A stretch of 5,683 nucleotides of DNA from a bacterium. GTDB lineage: Bacteria; ARS69. A program made the position numbers and the translations under genes. This document shows positions 4,976 through 5,683 of the stretch, piece by piece (position 1 is the stretch's first letter; every line of letters begins with the position of its first letter). Location of the stretch: contig JALGZO010000577.1 of NCBI GenBank assembly GCA_025774865.1, positions 1 to 5,683 of the forward strand. The letters run 5' to 3'. Below the pieces are notes generated by a model that saw only the letters and a list, made by a program, of their open reading frames with translations, did no database searches and was not told where the DNA came from.

Positions 4976-5683
4976 ATGAGCTACCTCGAGACCACCCGGG
5001 ACTTCTATCGCAAGGTCGCCGAGACGCCCGAACCTGGACTCTGCTGCACGACGACTCCGGCGTGGAGCCTGCCCGGGCTCGTCGTTCCTTCCAAGATGCA
5101 GCAGATGAACTACGGCTGCGGTACGACGGTCCATCCGCGCGACCTCGCGAGCTCGCCAACCGTTCTCTACGTGGGCATCGGTGGCGGCATGGAGCTCTTG
5201 CAGTTCGCGTACTTCAGCCGCAAGCCGGGGGGGGTGATCGGAGTCGATCCGGTGGAGAAGATGCGCGAGGTCGCGCGCGACAACCTCGCGGCTGCCGTCG
5301 CCGAGAACGATTGGTTTCGCGATGAGTTCGTGACGCTGCACGACGGCGACGCTCTCGGACTTCCCGTGGCGAGCGACTCGGTCGACGTCGCCGCCCAGAA
5401 CTGCTTGTTCAACATCTTCAAGGAGGCTGACCTGCGGACGGCGCTCACCGAAGTGCATCGCGTGCTGAAGCGCGGAGGTCGATTCGTCCTCTCGGACCCG
5501 GTCACCCCCGAGCCCCTGCCCGAGCAGCTCACCGGGGACGAGACGCTCCGGGCCATGTGTGTCTCCGGCGCTCCTACTTACGGGCGGTACATCGAGATGC
5601 TGGTCGATACCGGCTTCGGGATGATCGAAGTGAGGGCGCGGCGGCCGTACCGGCTGCTCGATCCGGAGCGTTACGGTCTGGAG
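4976..5683 (+). CDS. arsM: Arsenosugar-pathway type arsenite methyltransferase ArsM, N-terminal part (cut by right edge)
   Basis: There are 236 codons from ATG at 4976; the C-terminus lies beyond the right edge. It is a class I SAM-dependent methyltransferase: VLYVGIGGGMELL (63-75) is motif I, GVDPVEKM (89-96) the acidic loop, DGDALGLP (123-130) motif II, VAAQNCLFNIF (138-148) motif IV and EVHRVLKRGGRFVLSD (159-174) motif V/VI. Outside this core it carries blocks I recall from the arsenosugar-biosynthesis ArsM family of cyanobacteria and other bacteria: YLETTRDFY near the start, GLCC (21-24), MNYGCGTTVHP (44-54), LRAMCVSGA (191-199) and EVRARRPYRLL (218-228). Cys23, Cys24, Cys48, Cys143 and Cys195 are candidates for As(III) ligands. 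The role would be S-adenosylmethionine-dependent methylation of arsenite, feeding arsenosugar formation with ArsS. GGAG five bases before the ATG supports the start. An eight-G run at 5227-5234 stays in frame. Methyltransferase class is certain; the ArsM assignment is strong but from memory. Confidence 0.9.
   Translation, partial: MSYLETTRDFYRKVAETPEPGLCCTTTPAWSLPGLVVPSKMQQMNYGCGTTVHPRDLASSPTVLYVGIGGGMELLQFAYFSRKPGGVIGVDPVEKMREVARDNLAAAVAENDWFRDEFVTLHDGDALGLPVASDSVDVAAQNCLFNIFKEADLRTALTEVHRVLKRGGRFVLSDPVTPEPLPEQLTGDETLRAMCVSGAPTYGRYIEMLVDTGFGMIEVRARRPYRLLDPERYGLE

Noticed and set aside
5227-5234. Run of eight G as a frameshift site in arsM
   Set aside because: The frame is intact on both sides and matches the methyltransferase motifs, so there is no sign of an actual frameshift or programmed slippage.
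4436-5458. Minus-strand open frame of 340 codons spanning the TPR end and arsM
   Set aside because: It crosses two real genes and their spacer and shows no motif; the plus-strand reading is decisive.

Overview
The window is GC-rich, densely packed bacterial chromosomal DNA. It has two transcription units facing away from each other across a spacer of about 170 bp. Almost everything is coding, and the long open frames on the opposite strands are by-products of GC-rich codon use. The source looks like an environmental GC-rich Gram-negative (diderm) bacterium, because the TPR protein has a lipoprotein signal and there is a TatA. The combination would fit groups such as Gemmatimonadota, Eisenbacteria-like lineages or Myxococcota-like lineages, but the lineage is a guess and cannot be settled from this window.

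Minus strand, read from about 2490 down to 1: tatA (Sec-independent export), moaC (molybdenum cofactor step 1), a MoaB/MogA-family gene (molybdopterin adenylylation), a Sir2-family NAD-dependent deacylase (cobB-like), and the first 187 codons of a membrane-anchored von Willebrand factor A (VWA) protein that runs off the left edge. The first four genes are chained by three successive 4-nt start/stop overlaps (GTGA, ATGA, GTGA). The VWA gene follows after only 4 nt. This is almost certainly one translationally coupled operon. Tat export and Moco biosynthesis fit together because many Moco enzymes are exported folded by Tat. The sirtuin keeps the Tyr-x-x-Arg signature of desuccinylase/demalonylase (class III) sirtuins, and its place in this chain is the least expected part of the layout.

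Plus strand, from 2663: a 738-residue lipoprotein made almost entirely of about 20 tandem TPR-like units. Its best start is a TTG six bases after a perfect AGGAGG. After a 96-bp spacer comes the first 236 codons of a methyltransferase that closely matches, from memory, the arsenosugar-pathway type of arsenite S-adenosylmethionine methyltransferase (ArsM). It runs off the right edge. In known clusters this gene pairs with the radical SAM gene arsS, which would be predicted just outside the window.

No RNA genes, mobile elements, CRISPR arrays or attachment sites were seen. The most useful observations are the coupled tatA-moaC-moaB-sirtuin-VWA operon, the arsenosugar-type ArsM with a possible hairpin over its ribosome binding site, the two-unit internal duplication in the TPR protein, and an inverted repeat inside a possible promoter in the divergent spacer.
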